DNA of 64,000 nucleotides from the NCBI RefSeq assembly GCF_029873635.1, contig NC_080423.1:91495191-91559190 (forward strand), given 5' to 3'. This DNA is from Malania oleifera (lineage: Eukaryota > Streptophyta > Magnoliopsida > Santalales > Ximeniaceae). A program made the position numbers and the translations under genes. The notes under the pieces are model-generated. The model was not told the origin of the DNA, searched no databases, and was given only the letters and a program-made list of their open reading frames with translations. This document shows, piece after piece, positions 47,400-59,252 of this stretch. The stretch's first letter is position 1; each line of letters begins with the position of its first letter.

Positions 47400-48440
47400 T
47401 AAATTCAGGCTCCAATGTAAATCTTGCATTAGTAATTTGCTTGGCAAGTCTTTTACGAGAATGATACACCACCTAAGATGAACATATATCCACTAGTAGA
47501 GTTAAGGTCAAAACTGTCTGATATCCAATTGGTATTAGTATTAGTAAACAAACCTGCAAGTACTACCAAATAATAGTATAATGCATACTATAATCTATGG
47601 ATCCTTTTAAGTATGTAAGCACTCTAAACATCACAATTTGTGATCATTAACAGGTCCTGGGTATACCTATTTATTTATGTACTGCAAAAGCAATATCAAG
47701 TTTAGTACAATTCTCAAATAATCCAAACTACTAATGACTATGGCAGACTCCTTTCGAGATATGCTCTTGCCTTGATTTTTCTTTAAGTGTAAGTTGTAGT
47801 CAAATGGTGTTCTCATTGTTTACCAAGAAGCCAAATGTGTACCTATTTTTATACCTAGGATTACATTGGACTTACCTGCGTCCTAGAAAGAGATAACAGT
47901 TTTTTTTATGTTTAGTTTTTGTTATATCTAGGTTAGTCCCCATTGTTAACATATTATCCGCATGCGTAGTTAAAATTATGTTTGAATTTGCTATGTTTGA
48001 ATTTGCTATAGATGCGTTTATTGGGTTAAACCTATTTGAAACCAGTGTAGTATTAAATTTCTCTTAGGAGTCTTTCTGAGGCCATATAAAAGACTTAAAA
48101 CAATTTGCTGACCCTGGGGCTTGTTCAATGTATATTCAAAGTTTTTTTGAATACCCACTTAGTATATTATTAAATTATACGCACATGTATTAGCTATCAG
48201 GATTTTGTTGAATGGAGCTCTAGCAACAATGGAATTAATATCGAAGTGATTTGTATCTTCTCTCTGTTTAAAAACTTTGGCTAATAACTTGGCTTTGAAT
48301 TTTTCTGTTGTCCCATCTAATCCCTCTCTATTTCCTAAAATTCCATTTACAACTCAAAAGTTGAGTTCCAATGGTAAGTTCACCAACTCCCAAATATGAT
48401 TAAATAAAATAAAGTTCTTCGTTTATAGATTCTTTCAAAG
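47400..48440 (-). pseudogene. copia reverse transcriptase and RNase H relic
   Basis: Short conserved patches in the right order on the minus strand: DGTTEKFKAKLLAKVFKQRE near 48330-48265, SLYGLRKTPKRNLILHWFQ near 48100-48040, and NWISDSFDLNSTSGYMFILGG near 47540-47475. Each matches a known copia block (the KARLVAKGF-type, [14 protein letters not shown] and DxxSTSGYxFxLGG-type motifs) but is riddled with substitutions and stops. Confidence 0.8.
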
Positions 48441-48735
48441 AAAAAAGAGGACTTGTGCACCGAGATAGCCTCTGAATAAATTTCACCTTTTATTAATAAG
48501 GCTTTAATGAAATCATTTTCCAAAACTCTGCTCTAATATAGATCCCTTTTCCTTAACTCAGATTCTTCAATTAGTTTAATGGATTTAACTAAATCTTCTA
48601 AAGATTTTCCTACGTCATTCTCAAAGCGAGTTTTTAAAGGAGAAACATTTTTTGAAAAATTTAGCATCTCAAGATTCTAAGCAGTGTTTGAATCATTAAC
48701 AAAATATCTAAATACTAGAAAATGTATGATCTATC

Positions 48736-49374
48736 TTGAGCTGCAAATTAGTCAAGCTGCTCGAGAGCCATTCGGTGCTAGACTTGATAATAGTTCGTTT
48801 GAACTTATTTATTAAGTTAAATGAGTCCAGCTCGAGTTCAAATTTTGAGCTCGTCAACTAAAAAGGCCAAGTTTGACCTGGTTCATACTCGGCTTGTTAG
48901 GCTCGCAAGCTGACTCATTTATTAGCTTGTTTAGTAACTCGTAAACTAACTTGATATTGAGCTCGTGAAGTAGCTTGATATAGGCTCATGAACAAACTCA
49001 ATATAAATCACATTAAATATTTGATTTTAAATTTTTTACTTTAAAATATATTTTTTTTCAAATTATATTTGTTCGTTATCAATTAATTAACTTAGTGGTT
49101 TGGCTCGTTTATAGTTTGAAACAAGTTTCAATCGAGCCAAGTTTGAGCTCGAACTTGAGCTCGAGCTTGAGCTGGACTCATTTATATGTGAAATGAGCTT
49201 TAGTTGTGTTGAATTTCAATTGAGCTTGAGTTATAGATATGCTAAATGAATCAACTCAGATAGAAAATTTTAAGTTCAAGTTGAGCTCGAGCTGAGCTCA
49301 AGCTCGCTTATAAATAAATGAGTTGAGCTCAAGCTTCCCAAAGCTCGGGTTGGCTTGACTCATTTATAGCCCTA
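48736..49374. mobile_element. hAT-type MITE, copy b
   Basis: About 640 bp with ends TTGAGCTGCAAATTAGTCAA and TTGACTCATTTATAGCCCTA, imperfect inverted repeats of the TAGGGCTGCAAA family. It is colinear with copy a, including the shared AACAAACTCAATATAAATCA. It interrupts the copia relic. The target duplication is not visible. Confidence 0.7.
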
Positions 49375-50594
49375 CTGCTGTTATAGCATTGTATATATAT
49401 ATGAGCAGAGGTTTTAGGATTTATTTTCTTCCTTTTAATTTCATGTAGTCTCACCTTAGCTGAACACTCAACATTTTGAAAAATATGGATTTTTAAGTGG
49501 CCCATTCATTTGGAACATAGTTTGAAGTGTGAGATGTAGATAAAATCACTTCTTGCCATATATTGTAAGATAGTCCTGGAATAACTATTTCGTTGCGTCC
49601 CTTTGTCTCCATTAGGAACTTGGAAAATATTCGGAATAGTAAAACTCAAAAGAATCGACTTTTTTAAATTTGATATTAAGGAAATCAAGAAGGAAAATAA
49701 AAAAAAATGAATACCAAATTAATAAATGAAATTTTGATTTTGCCCATCACTAACATAAGTTTCTTAATTTTTGATCATGTTAGAATGAATTTTTTAATTT
49801 TAATAGTATTTGATAAAGAGAGAAAATATTGTGAAAAACCAGTCTCTTTGTTATTTTTCTTTCCTTTCATTTTCCTAAGTAAAATCTTTGATTCAAATAG
49901 ATCCTAACATTGCGTTTGTGGGTATGGATTTCAAGTTTTGAATATGAATTTGGATTGATTTCTAGACAAAATTCAATACAATTTTGTATTATATTTTATT
50001 TTTTAAAATTTACACAAATCTAAATCTAATACCTCTTCCAAGTATAACGTAAGCGTCCCCTCTTTTACCTTTTAATGACTTCACTTTGTTTTGATGTATG
50101 AGGTGTTGTCACCTCATGGACTATATCATTATCTTCAGATCGATAGAATCATATTCACCACCTCCAAATATATGTTCAATTTCAGAATTTTACAAGTTTG
50201 TCAAATGCCGCATCCCTAGATTTCAGTAACATAATAAACTTTATTGCCCCTTTAAATATTATTTTTAAAATGTTTAATACCACGTAGGATGAAGCTTAAT
50301 AAATTTGTTTATGTAAAACACTTTTAATAAGGTTTTTTTTTCTCCTCTGATTTTGCTTTCACACATGCTTCACATTTTCTTAAAATCTTTTTATTGGAAC
50401 CTTTGGAAGTAGTCTAGAGTTTTCTAGTAGTACTCTTTGCCAACAAATACCAATTATGTGTGAGCACTAGACTCAGATATTATTTTGATCTCTACTTTGA
50501 TTCAGTAGAGATCTCGACACAAGGTTTTATATGATAGACATCATTCAACTAAAGAGTTTTATTAAGGTGAATTTTAGATGAATTTTACTTTTAC

Positions 50595-51470
50595 CTACCT
50601 GGGAAGGTTCTTAATGTCTCTTAGATGGACAAACCTGTTCCCTATCATTGGTGTATAATCAATGACATTTCTCTTTGTCCATAAACATTCTTGGTAGTTC
50701 CAATGCCATGATTGATTACCTAGGCCTCTTTTGCCTTGTCTTGTATTTTGGAGTCTTTTGAATTTGCAGTTGCTAGCATGGTTGACAAAACAATTTCCTT
50801 TTTCCTTCTTGAACTCTTTTGATCCCTTGAAATGGTTCACTTGTCCTTTGAAGTCATTGTGTGGTTCTTATTAGGAACATTTTCTAGGAATGCTTTCCTC
50901 TGTAGGAATTTTCCTCCTTGACCTTGATCTTGACCAAATTTTTCTTGGATTTCTCAGTCTTGGTCTTCCCAACTTGGTGCTATAGATAGATTATCTCTTC
51001 CATCCAAATGTGCACAATCAAATCTTGTTTTTTTTTTTTTTGGATTACGTACCGAGTATCCACGTGTCCGTTTTTACGGTTTATGTGACTAATCCTGTGC
51101 CCCTTGAAGTTGACCCTACAACTTTAAAGGGAGGGTAAATTCAGGAGTTTAGGGGCGGAAACGAGACCGAGAGGGTTTGAACACTTAATCTCGTGAGAGG
51201 CACTCTCGCAGCCTGCACTATTACCTGAACCACACCCTGGGGGTAATCAAATCTTGTTTGGTCATGTCTTTACGTTTGTGTTTTAAGGTTATCTTATAAT
51301 TATTCTTGGATGGGTGTTTACTTTTAACCCTTGGTTGGAAACTTTTGTCTATGTTTTTTTTGAAAAAGGATTTGCATAGGGAGGTCCTCTCAAAGGACCA
51401 ACATAGTCTTCCAGTCAGGTCTCCACATTGAAAGAAATCACCCCAACAATGGGTTCAACCATATTATGAG
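50595..51470 (-). pseudogene. copia gag relic split by a SINE
   Basis: The minus strand of 50595-50840 encodes KEKGNCFVNHASNCKFKRLQ, a remnant of a zinc-knuckle region and its basic tail. 50880-51015 and 51257-51330 carry further Lys-rich gag-like frames that were contiguous before the SINE at 51028-51244 inserted. The assignment rests on position and on the weak zinc-knuckle match. Confidence 0.5.
51028..51244 (-). mobile_element. tRNA-derived SINE, TSD AATCAAATCTTG
   Basis: 217 bp flanked by the perfect 12-bp direct repeat AATCAAATCTTG (51016-51027 and 51245-51256). The left edge is a T run (51028-51041), i.e. the poly(A) tail on the minus strand. On that strand the head reads GGTGTGGTTCAGGTAATAGTG (A-box region) followed by AGTGTTCAAACCCTC (B box, GGTTCRANNCC type), as expected for a pol III transcribed SINE. 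It differs from the Au SINE and from the retroposon at 31768. Confidence 0.88.
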
Positions 51471-51500
51471 GATCCGTAGAAATGAGATTTACACAAGACT

Positions 51501-51643
51501 TACTATTTGTAGTGACTTCATCGGCGAAACAAACTTGATTAAAAAACGGAGATGACTTAATATCCTCCCTTTTACTATTTGGAGCGATTTTATCGGCGAA
51601 ACAAACTTAATTAGAAGACGGAGAGGACGAGATTTCCTCCCAC
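51501..51643. repeat. 72-bp tandem duplication
   Basis: Two adjacent units beginning TACTATTTG (51501 and 51573) share GATTTTATCGGCGAAACAAAC-type and ACGGAGA..GA words and end in CCTCCC. They differ at roughly a fifth of positions. Confidence 0.85.
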
Positions 51644-51985
51644 GAACCCCAATTTTATTTTAATTTTCTTTTTACGGGTTTTGTGTTGTTATGCAACTTG
51701 AATACAGCAAATTTAAAATTATACTTGGAAAAATTGTTGCAAAATATATCTGTCTTTTGCACCATTCAAAATGGGTTCGGCGTTAAAAAAAGCTTAAATT
51801 AATTTGGAATTTGGACAGCTTTTACGAAAATTAAAAACACAGAAACTGATGTGCAAATGCCCGAAAATGGCTCCTTAACCAAAAATTAAATATGATTTTT
51901 TGAATTTCAAAAGCTAATCAGAGGAAATATGGAAATCCTCTCTTTTTTCTTTGAATTTAAAGCACATTCACACATGCAACTTCAA

Positions 51986-52936
51986 GAAACATGGTGGCAT
52001 GTCACAGCGCAGGAGGGCATGGAATGGTGGATGGCTTATTAAACTTGCATTGAAAAATTCATAGTCCCAATTTTGATTTCGCCTGGAATTTGGAATATAT
52101 ATGTATAAAAAAGTGCAGTATGTCTAATAATATTGTTTCAGCTTGAAACTTAGAAAATATAAAGAATAACAATACAAAGCTTTTCATTTTTAACTTTTCA
52201 ATTATGTTTCAGTAAATGTCTATTCTATTATTGTTCGAGAAAAAATGGGATTTTATGTAAACCTGTTGTTTCCACTATGTATAGATTGAAGTCATATTCT
52301 CGTAAAGTTGAAGTGTTGTCGAGTTTCAGAAAGGAAAAGATATATGAAAATTAATTCAATTTTTTTTACTCAAATGGAGCCTTACATTGTCACAACAAAT
52401 GTGATTTTTACCGACTATTCAATGATGACATGGAGAGTACAAAGTCTCTAATTGTATTAGGGATTTTGTTTGAGAAAATAAAAGTAGAGCAAAAAAGAAG
52501 TTTAGGGTTGTTTATTGTAAAAAATATTTTAATTTTTGAAAGATTTATTAAAATTTTAGGATATTTTTTAGTTTTTCAAAATTCTTATTAAAAAAATAGA
52601 AAATAAAAAAATTGTTTAAATGTGTAAAATAAATTTTTATTTTTATTTCTAAATTTCATGGCAATTTTTAAAATTCTCCAAAAGTTTATATTTTGTAATT
52701 ATTTGAAATTTTAGAAATGGGAAATTAAATTATTTCAACAAGCAACTAATGCCAAAAGTTTTTTATTATTGTTCATTTATTTCATACAAATGTTATAAAA
52801 ATGAAAAATTAGCTTCAGTTTTGTTTATAATTTTTAAAAAATTAAAATAATAATAAAAATTATTTTTGACAACTAAATAAGCCTTCGTTTTTATTGTATT
52901 TTCTCTCTATATCAAGTTAAAAATGAGAATATGTTT

Positions 52937-52997
<61 letters not shown>

Positions 52998-55856
52998 CTA
53001 AAATAAACTATACATATTAGTTTTATGTTTTGCATATAATGACTAATAAAATACTACTTCGAAAGTATTTAAAAGTGAGTTTAAGCACCCCCCCCCCCCC
53101 CCGGCCCCTTTTTTTTAGTAACCTCTCCTTACAAAAGTGAAAATTGAGTGAAACTCGAGTGATAAATAATGCTTCAATTTTCGAAAAAATTGACTTTTAG
53201 CTTGGAGCTCTTATTAGCTAAAATTTACGTTTTTCTAAGAGATTATTACATTTCATAGGTGCTTTTAATCCTTTTCTAATATTGCAAATTATGCAAATAC
53301 TATCGACATCTCCTAAAATGACATTTGCATTTTGGTCTTTTAAAACATTTTAATCAGTCTACAACTTTTTTTACCAAACCCTCAATATTAATCTTCTCGA
53401 TGGGCAAATATTAACTCATTTTCATTGATTCACTTTCAAAATTAATTTTTCATCAGTCATCTTAATTAATTCTTTTTTGTTGTTTACTTTCAAAAGATCT
53501 TCTTCATCAGTCACAAAGTGGTCAAATAAACATTTATTTATGTGTGTTGTATGCTCACATTAGTATGAACAAATTTTTGCATATGCATGCAAGCGTGTGT
53601 AATTTAATATGTGGGTGAAGTCATCTATTTAGTAAAAATTTCAAACTATAACCAAATTGTTGATTTTTAAAATTAAAGGTAGTTTGACCAAAACAATACT
53701 TATTCTTGATTCCTAGTTGCTTACGATCATTTTAAAAAAGTTGATTTCACCCCCCAAACATGGGAAGAAAAATGGTTTCTCGATTTTTTGATAGCAATAC
53801 GTAGCTAGAGTCCATTCATAAACTCATAATTACAAAGAGGAATTGACTTTACATTATTTGATTTGATTTTTCAAAGTTTTTTTTTTTAAAGCAAATATAC
53901 TTTTCAAAAATATGAAAAGCTTTTTATAGATTAAAAAATGAAAAGAAAGGAAAAATGTTAGGTCATGTTATCTTCGGTCTATTTGCATCATAGACATAAT
54001 TTATTTGTTCTTAAGAAATACATTGACTGAACTATTTGTTAAATATTACTATTTGTTAAATATTTACCTTAAATTGTTTGATTATAAATTAAATGCATAT
54101 GTAAAGTGCAATGCTCAAAAGCAAATGCGAAAAGACGCTCATGGTTCATTTCTTAGCCTCCATAAAGTATTTGATTTTGAATTCTTCTTGAGTAAGGTTG
54201 TAAAGAATTCTTCTTGAGTAAGGTTGTAAAGTTCAACCGGTGAGGGGGGGAAGTAGTAGTAGTAGTAGTAGTAGTAATAATAATAATAAAGGGCAATTTC
54301 ATTGGGAATAAGTAATGGTAGGGATATTTTGTCTGATGATCTTGATTACCAAAGGGAGAGATCTGTTCTAAATTCCATATATGTTTTGAGGGCATTTTGA
54401 TATGCTCAAGGTATACGTAGATTCTCATGAATTTCTAAATTAAGTGTCTAATATTACAAAGATTACATTCCCAAAAATATTATGGAGTAACCCGAGCCAA
54501 ACTCACCCTTGAGAATAATATACTCATATGTAATCATCATTGTAAAAAATTAAAATAAAATAAAATCCCTTTGAACTTAAATTTATTTTATAAATTCTAG
54601 TTATCAAGAACAATTCAAATCAGTATCTTTTGTGTGCGTAAATAAAATTGTTTAGGCCCTCCCCACTTCTAGAAAATAATTTTACTTTCCCCGTTTGAAT
54701 CAAATAATCATAAAAATCTCATTTAATTTATAATTTAACAGTTCATAGAAAATTAAGCTTGAAAACATTTTTTTTGTTAATTTTAATAGATTTTTAAATA
54801 TTGAAAAATTAAAAATGAAGTAATATTTTTGTAATTACTTAACATTCTAAAATAAAAGATTGTTTGTCACCATGAACATTGCCCTTTATATAGCCGTGAC
54901 CAAACAGTACCCTTATGATTGCTTGCTGATTTGTGGCATCAATGTCACATGGTAGCCATATAATATATACATGGACCAAGGTCACATTTTTTTTTTTTAT
55001 TTGGTCAAACAAAGCTGCTCATTGTTACCCTCCTTGTTTCACACCACTACCTCTATTCAATCATATAGGGGCTACTTTGGCCCAACTAATACTATCCTTG
55101 TTATATATATACTAATACTATCCTTGTTTCACACCACCATCTATTCAATCATATAGGGGCTACTTTGGCCCAACTATACTATATATATATATATAATATT
55201 ATAAATGTATATAGGGGCAACTTTGTTTCAATTATAAGTATTAAATATTGTTCAACTATAAGTACTTATTATTGAACTTTTATATGTATATGTATGTAAT
55301 CAATTATAAGAGATGTGCGTGTATGTATAGATAGTTATGTTATATCCGAGTTCGTGAATATAATAGATATATTGCTCAAAGTCAAGTATTGCTTTATCGA
55401 TGTGCGAGATATAATGACTAAAGTCATTTATTTTTAATGACTAATAAAAAGTTTTCAAAGACATTATGGTAATAGAGATACATTGATCAAAATCATGGAT
55501 ATCTTAATCAATGTATTATTAAAAAATATGTTATATTAAATCACGATAATTAAAGCTACATTCACCTTGTATGGGGGGAAGGATAGGTTGCACCAATAAA
55601 CTAAAATACAAGAATAAGGGGAAAGAAGATCAATTTGTTTCTAAATAATTGATACTTTATAAAAAGGTATAAGAGGAAAGAAGAGGTATTTGCATCAAAG
55701 TTCAGTTGTTTTAGTGAAAAAAGTCACAAGATATATCAAGAATTATTTTTTACATTTTTATTGGTTATAGTTTCAAGTAAGTTAAATATCCTCATTAGTG
55801 AAAATTTTCTAACATTTGTTATGTAAAATAAATATCAGCACAAAAAAAAAAAATAT
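51986..55856. other. AT-rich intergenic DNA with simple repeats, no gene
   Basis: No coding region is recognisable. Items seen: (AT)n 52941-52992, a C15 run 53088-53102, a perfect 26-bp tandem duplication at 54181-54231 (ATTCTTCTTGAGTAAGGTTG...), an (AGT)n/(AAT)n tract 54252-54289, and a tandem duplication of about 57 bp with a 90-bp period at 55031-55176 (TCCTTGTTTCACACCAC...CCCAACTA). Confidence 0.7.
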
Positions 55857-56252
55857 TGGATGCATTCTTTATATAGAAAATGCAAGACACTTTTATTGAT
55901 GTAGAGATGTCCTATATATAGGACTTGTACAAGGTATAGTTGTTACAAATTTAAAAGTCTTTAAATACTAAATCAAAGAGATCCTAGACTATCAAATACA
56001 AATACATATTCAAGTAATACAACTGAAGAATCTCATATCGTCGCATACTATCGGATATTAGCAAATCTTCAACTGTTAGAATAATCGGCAATTCAGCAAC
56101 AGGCATAATCGTCAACAGTTTAGTGAAACTGTTGACGATTTTCTATTGGAAAACATTCTACCTCAAACCATTGAAGTAATTGTTGAAGGGTATATTGAAA
56201 TCATCGATGGTTTGCTGGAAAAGTACACAATTTCCTTTATAAGCCCCCTCGA
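55857..56252 (-). repeat. 3' LTR and polypurine tract of copia 3
   Basis: Immediately after RNase H the minus strand has the purine run GAGGGGGCT (within 56241-56252). A sequence with a TATA box (CCTATATATAGGAC, about 55908-55921), a poly(A) signal (CATCAATAAAAG, about 55895) and a palindrome block at 56101-56215 follows. The right edge is probably near 56229 (TGTGTACTTTTCC on the minus strand); the left edge near 55857 is approximate. Confidence 0.65.
56107..56140. repeat. Perfect 15-bp inverted repeat with 4-base loop in the copia 3 LTR
   Basis: AATCGTCAACAGTTT (56107-56121), loop AGTG, AAACTGTTGACGATT (56126-56140). All 15 pairs match. The CGTCAAC core is the same word as in the palindrome clusters of the X-family LTRs. 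On the minus strand it lies upstream of the LTR TATA box. Confidence 0.9.
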
Positions 56253-56339
56253 GATAGGCGTGATATCAGTTAAGCCGATCTTGGAGCATAAAGAGTGAAA
56301 TTTTTGACGAGATAGAGCCTTAGTCAAGAGGTCTGCAAG

Positions 56340-56990
56340 TTGATCGTCGGTGCTAACATGAGAGACTTAAAGCAAACCTTTGGTGATGAGATCAAGAACA
56401 AAATAAAGATCAGTAGCAATATGCTTCATCCGTGAATGCATAATAGGATTAAGACTCAAATGGGTAGCACTAATATTATCACAAAACAAATGTGGGGGCT
56501 TAATAAATGAAATACCGAGTTCTTGAAATAATGAGCGAATCCAAACAAGCTCTAGTTGAAGTAAGAGCTCAATATTCCGCCTTAGTGGAGGAACAAGCCA
56601 CAACACGCTTCTTGCGTGTGCTCTATGAAATTGGACAATCACCCAGAAAAATAAGATAGATAGAGGTGGAGGATCTGGTATCCCTATCACTGGCCCAATT
56701 AGCATTAGAGAACCCTTGAAGAGTGAGATTCCCAGTGCACTTGAGGAGGATGTCATGATGAAGAGTGCCCTTCAAGTAATGTAGAACACATTTGGCAGCA
56801 GCCCAATGAAGCTAAGATGGTGTATGCATGAACTGAGCTAGCTTATTGACCGAGAAGGCAATGTCGGGTCGAGTTAGAGAGAGATATTGGAGAGCTCCTA
56901 GAACTTGGTGGTACTCAGTCGGATCAGTAGGAGAAGAGCCATCTTGAAGCTAAAGAAGATCCTTTGTGGCAAGTGGAGTCATCACTACAT
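56340..56990 (-). pseudogene. copia 3 RNase H
   Basis: 56990-56760 encodes the segment joining reverse transcriptase to RNase H ([40 protein letters not shown]). 56756-56367 covers RNase H, ending PPHLFCDNISATHLSLNP and MHSRMKHIATDLYFV, the typical CDN and HARxKHIE-type end. An internal frame shift breaks the STAEAEY-like region. Confidence 0.87.
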
Positions 56991-57864
56991 TAGCACCATC
57001 CATCTTGGTATGAGAAAGAAGATCCTGAATATACTTTGTTGGGAGAAGAACAGCCCATAGGAAACTGAAACCACCTTGACACCAACAAAATAGTGTAAGG
57101 GACCAAGATTGTTCAGAGAAAATCGATGACTGAGCTATTAAACAACCTTAGAGATAGCAGCAAAGTTACTCCTAACAAGTAAGGAAGAGATCATCCACAT
57201 ATACCAAAAAATAGAGAGTAACATCATCACAAGTGTAGATAAATAGAGATGAATCGGATTTAAACTGCTAAAAACTGAGTTGAAGAAAACAAGCATTCAG
57301 TTCTTGATACTAAGAACGAGGTGCTTGTTTCAAGCCATACAAAGATTGCTTTAACCTGAAAACATGAAAAGGTAGATTAGGATCAACAAAACCCGGAGGT
57401 TGAACCATGAATACATCCTCCTAAAGGCAGCCATGTAGAAACGCATTATTGACATCCAACTGTCGAAGGGGCCAATTTTTCTGAACAATAATGGAGAGGA
57501 CAACTCGAATATTCACCGACTTCATAAGAGGGCTGAATGTCTCATTATAATTAAAACCAGACCATTAATGAAAACCTTTTTCCACTAACCGTGCTTTATA
57601 ACTAGAAATACTACCATCAGCATTTTGTTTGATATGGAAACCCCATTTGCAGCCAACAGGTTTGATTGTAAAGTGTAGTGGAACCAGCTCCCATGTGTTA
57701 TGTTTAACCAACGCAGTGAACTTTTCAGACATAGCATGCCGCCACTTGAGATCTTTAAAGGCCTGAGACACACATGAGGGCTCAACAAGTTGAGGAAGAG
57801 GGTGTTTAGTGGCAAGGTAAAGATGTTTGGGTCTATGAATATTATTCGTAGACCGGGTAGTCAT
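56991..57864 (-). pseudogene. copia 3 reverse transcriptase
   Basis: 57864-57565 encodes LVKHNTWELVPL, then VGCKWGFHIKQNADGSISSY and KARLVEKGFH. Further down come QLDVNNAFLHG near 57460, [11 protein letters not shown] near 57330 and the catalytic LVYVDDLF at about 57207-57187, intact. Several stops and frameshifts separate these blocks. Confidence 0.9.
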
Positions 57865-57909
57865 ACCATGATTACGGTTGAATTGAGTTGGAGATGAAGG
57901 TGTGGTGGA

Positions 57910-58990
57910 TTAAGGGATTACCCCTGGTGGAGAATGTGCAAGGGAGAGTGATGAAGACCGGGAAAGGGAAGCCAGAGCTGCAAGAGTACTGTCCGTCATG
58001 GCGATAGGAGAGGAGGATATTTGTCCAATGGAAGGTACCACTGGTATGGCAATATCCTTTGTGTTAGCGCCTAAAACTGACAGAGAAGGCACGACGACAT
58101 TAGTAGAGGAAGAAAAGGGAAAAACACATTCATCAAAAATCATATGCCTATACACATAAATGCAAGAGGTAACATGGTCCATATACCTATAGGCACTCTG
58201 AGAACTCGAGTAACTGAGAAAAAGAAAAGGCATAGATTTTGGTTGAAGATTACTGGTGACATAAATTTTGAGCCATGGGTAACAATGATAACAAAAAATA
58301 AACAACTTTTTTTAATCAGGATGATGACCAAACAAACATTCGAAAGGACTTTTAGTTTTCAAAATAGGAGTGGGCATACAATTTATCAAATAAACTGCTG
58401 CCTGAAACACATAGGACCAATAAGGAGGAAGACTCGCCTGACTTAACAAAGTGAGCCTAGTTTCGACAATGTGCTGATGTCGATGTTCACTTGTACCATT
58501 TTGTTGAGGTGTATAAGGAGCAGTGGTAAGCCAGCTAATATGGAATAAAAGGAGATAAAATGATGAAGAGCATGATATTCACCCTTTCAATTGACTGAAA
58601 ATGGAGCAAACATCACTTTTTTGTTGGATGGGAAACAACCAACAATATTTAGTAAAGTGATCAACAAACAAGACATAAAACCAAAACCCATCAAGTGAAG
58701 GGGAAGTGGTAGGCACCTAAACATCAATATAAATATATTCAAGTGGATGAGTTCTAACAAGAGAAGTGGAAGAGAAAATCAACTTGTGACTTTTATTGCA
58801 TTGACAAGCATTACAAATAGATGATGAAGAGACACGAGACACTACAACAGGAAGGGAAAAAGTACGAATAAAAAAATCAGCTACTTTATTTGACGGATGC
58901 CCAAGTTGCCTATGTCAGGTGTCAGTTGTTGTTCGTTCACTAACAAGTGCTAAAACAAAAGACTCTTTAGCGGAAGATGCCATTGACATT
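57910..58990 (-). pseudogene. copia 3 integrase
   Basis: The minus strand shows CNACQCNKSHKL (the second half of the zinc-binding region, near 58825-58790), YIYIDV near 58735 (first catalytic Asp), VLFVDHFTKY near 58680-58650, a YWSYVFQAA-like stretch near 58420, and CIYVYRHMIFDECVFPFS near 58160-58110 at the integrase C-terminal edge. Stops replace residues at several points, including the Trp after the first Asp. Confidence 0.85.
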
Positions 58991-58999
58991 AGATAGACA

Positions 59000-59252
59000 C
59001 CATCCTAACATTTACCACGAAGAAGAGTCGCCCACGTGCTCCGATCCTTCACAAGAAAATAAAATGGGTGAAACTCAAGATAAAGATTATTTCTATGAGT
59101 GAAATTATGAACGAAGATTAAGTTCTTGTGAATATTAGGAATACAAAGAGTATTAGTTAATTTAAAAGGTTTCGAGGAAGAGGGAAGATACATAGAGCCA
59201 ACATGTGTGACTCGCAAACCTGAGCCATCGCCAATGACGACCTCATTCGTGT
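59000..59252 (-). pseudogene. copia 3 protease-proximal segment
   Basis: The frame leaves solo LTR K at 59252 and reads a nucleic-acid-binding-like VVIGDGSGLRVTHVGS, then LTNTLCIPNIHKNLI and a stop-interrupted tail. This is the copia stretch between protease and GAG-pre-integrase; the active-site part is in the other piece, beyond K. Confidence 0.85.

Larger units (their letters stand above)
46225..51985 (-). mobile_element. Old copia relic with candidate LTR pair
   Basis: Degraded minus-strand copia coding pieces (gag at 50595-51470, reverse transcriptase and RNase H at 47400-48440) lie between two direct repeats of about 300-370 bp (46225-46605 and 51690-51985). The repeats share AATTAATTTGGAATTTGGAC, ACAGAAACT.., GAATTTCAAAAG and GCATTCAC..GCATGCAACT. 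I infer that these are its LTRs. The primer site is not recognisable and the boundaries are approximate. Confidence 0.6.
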
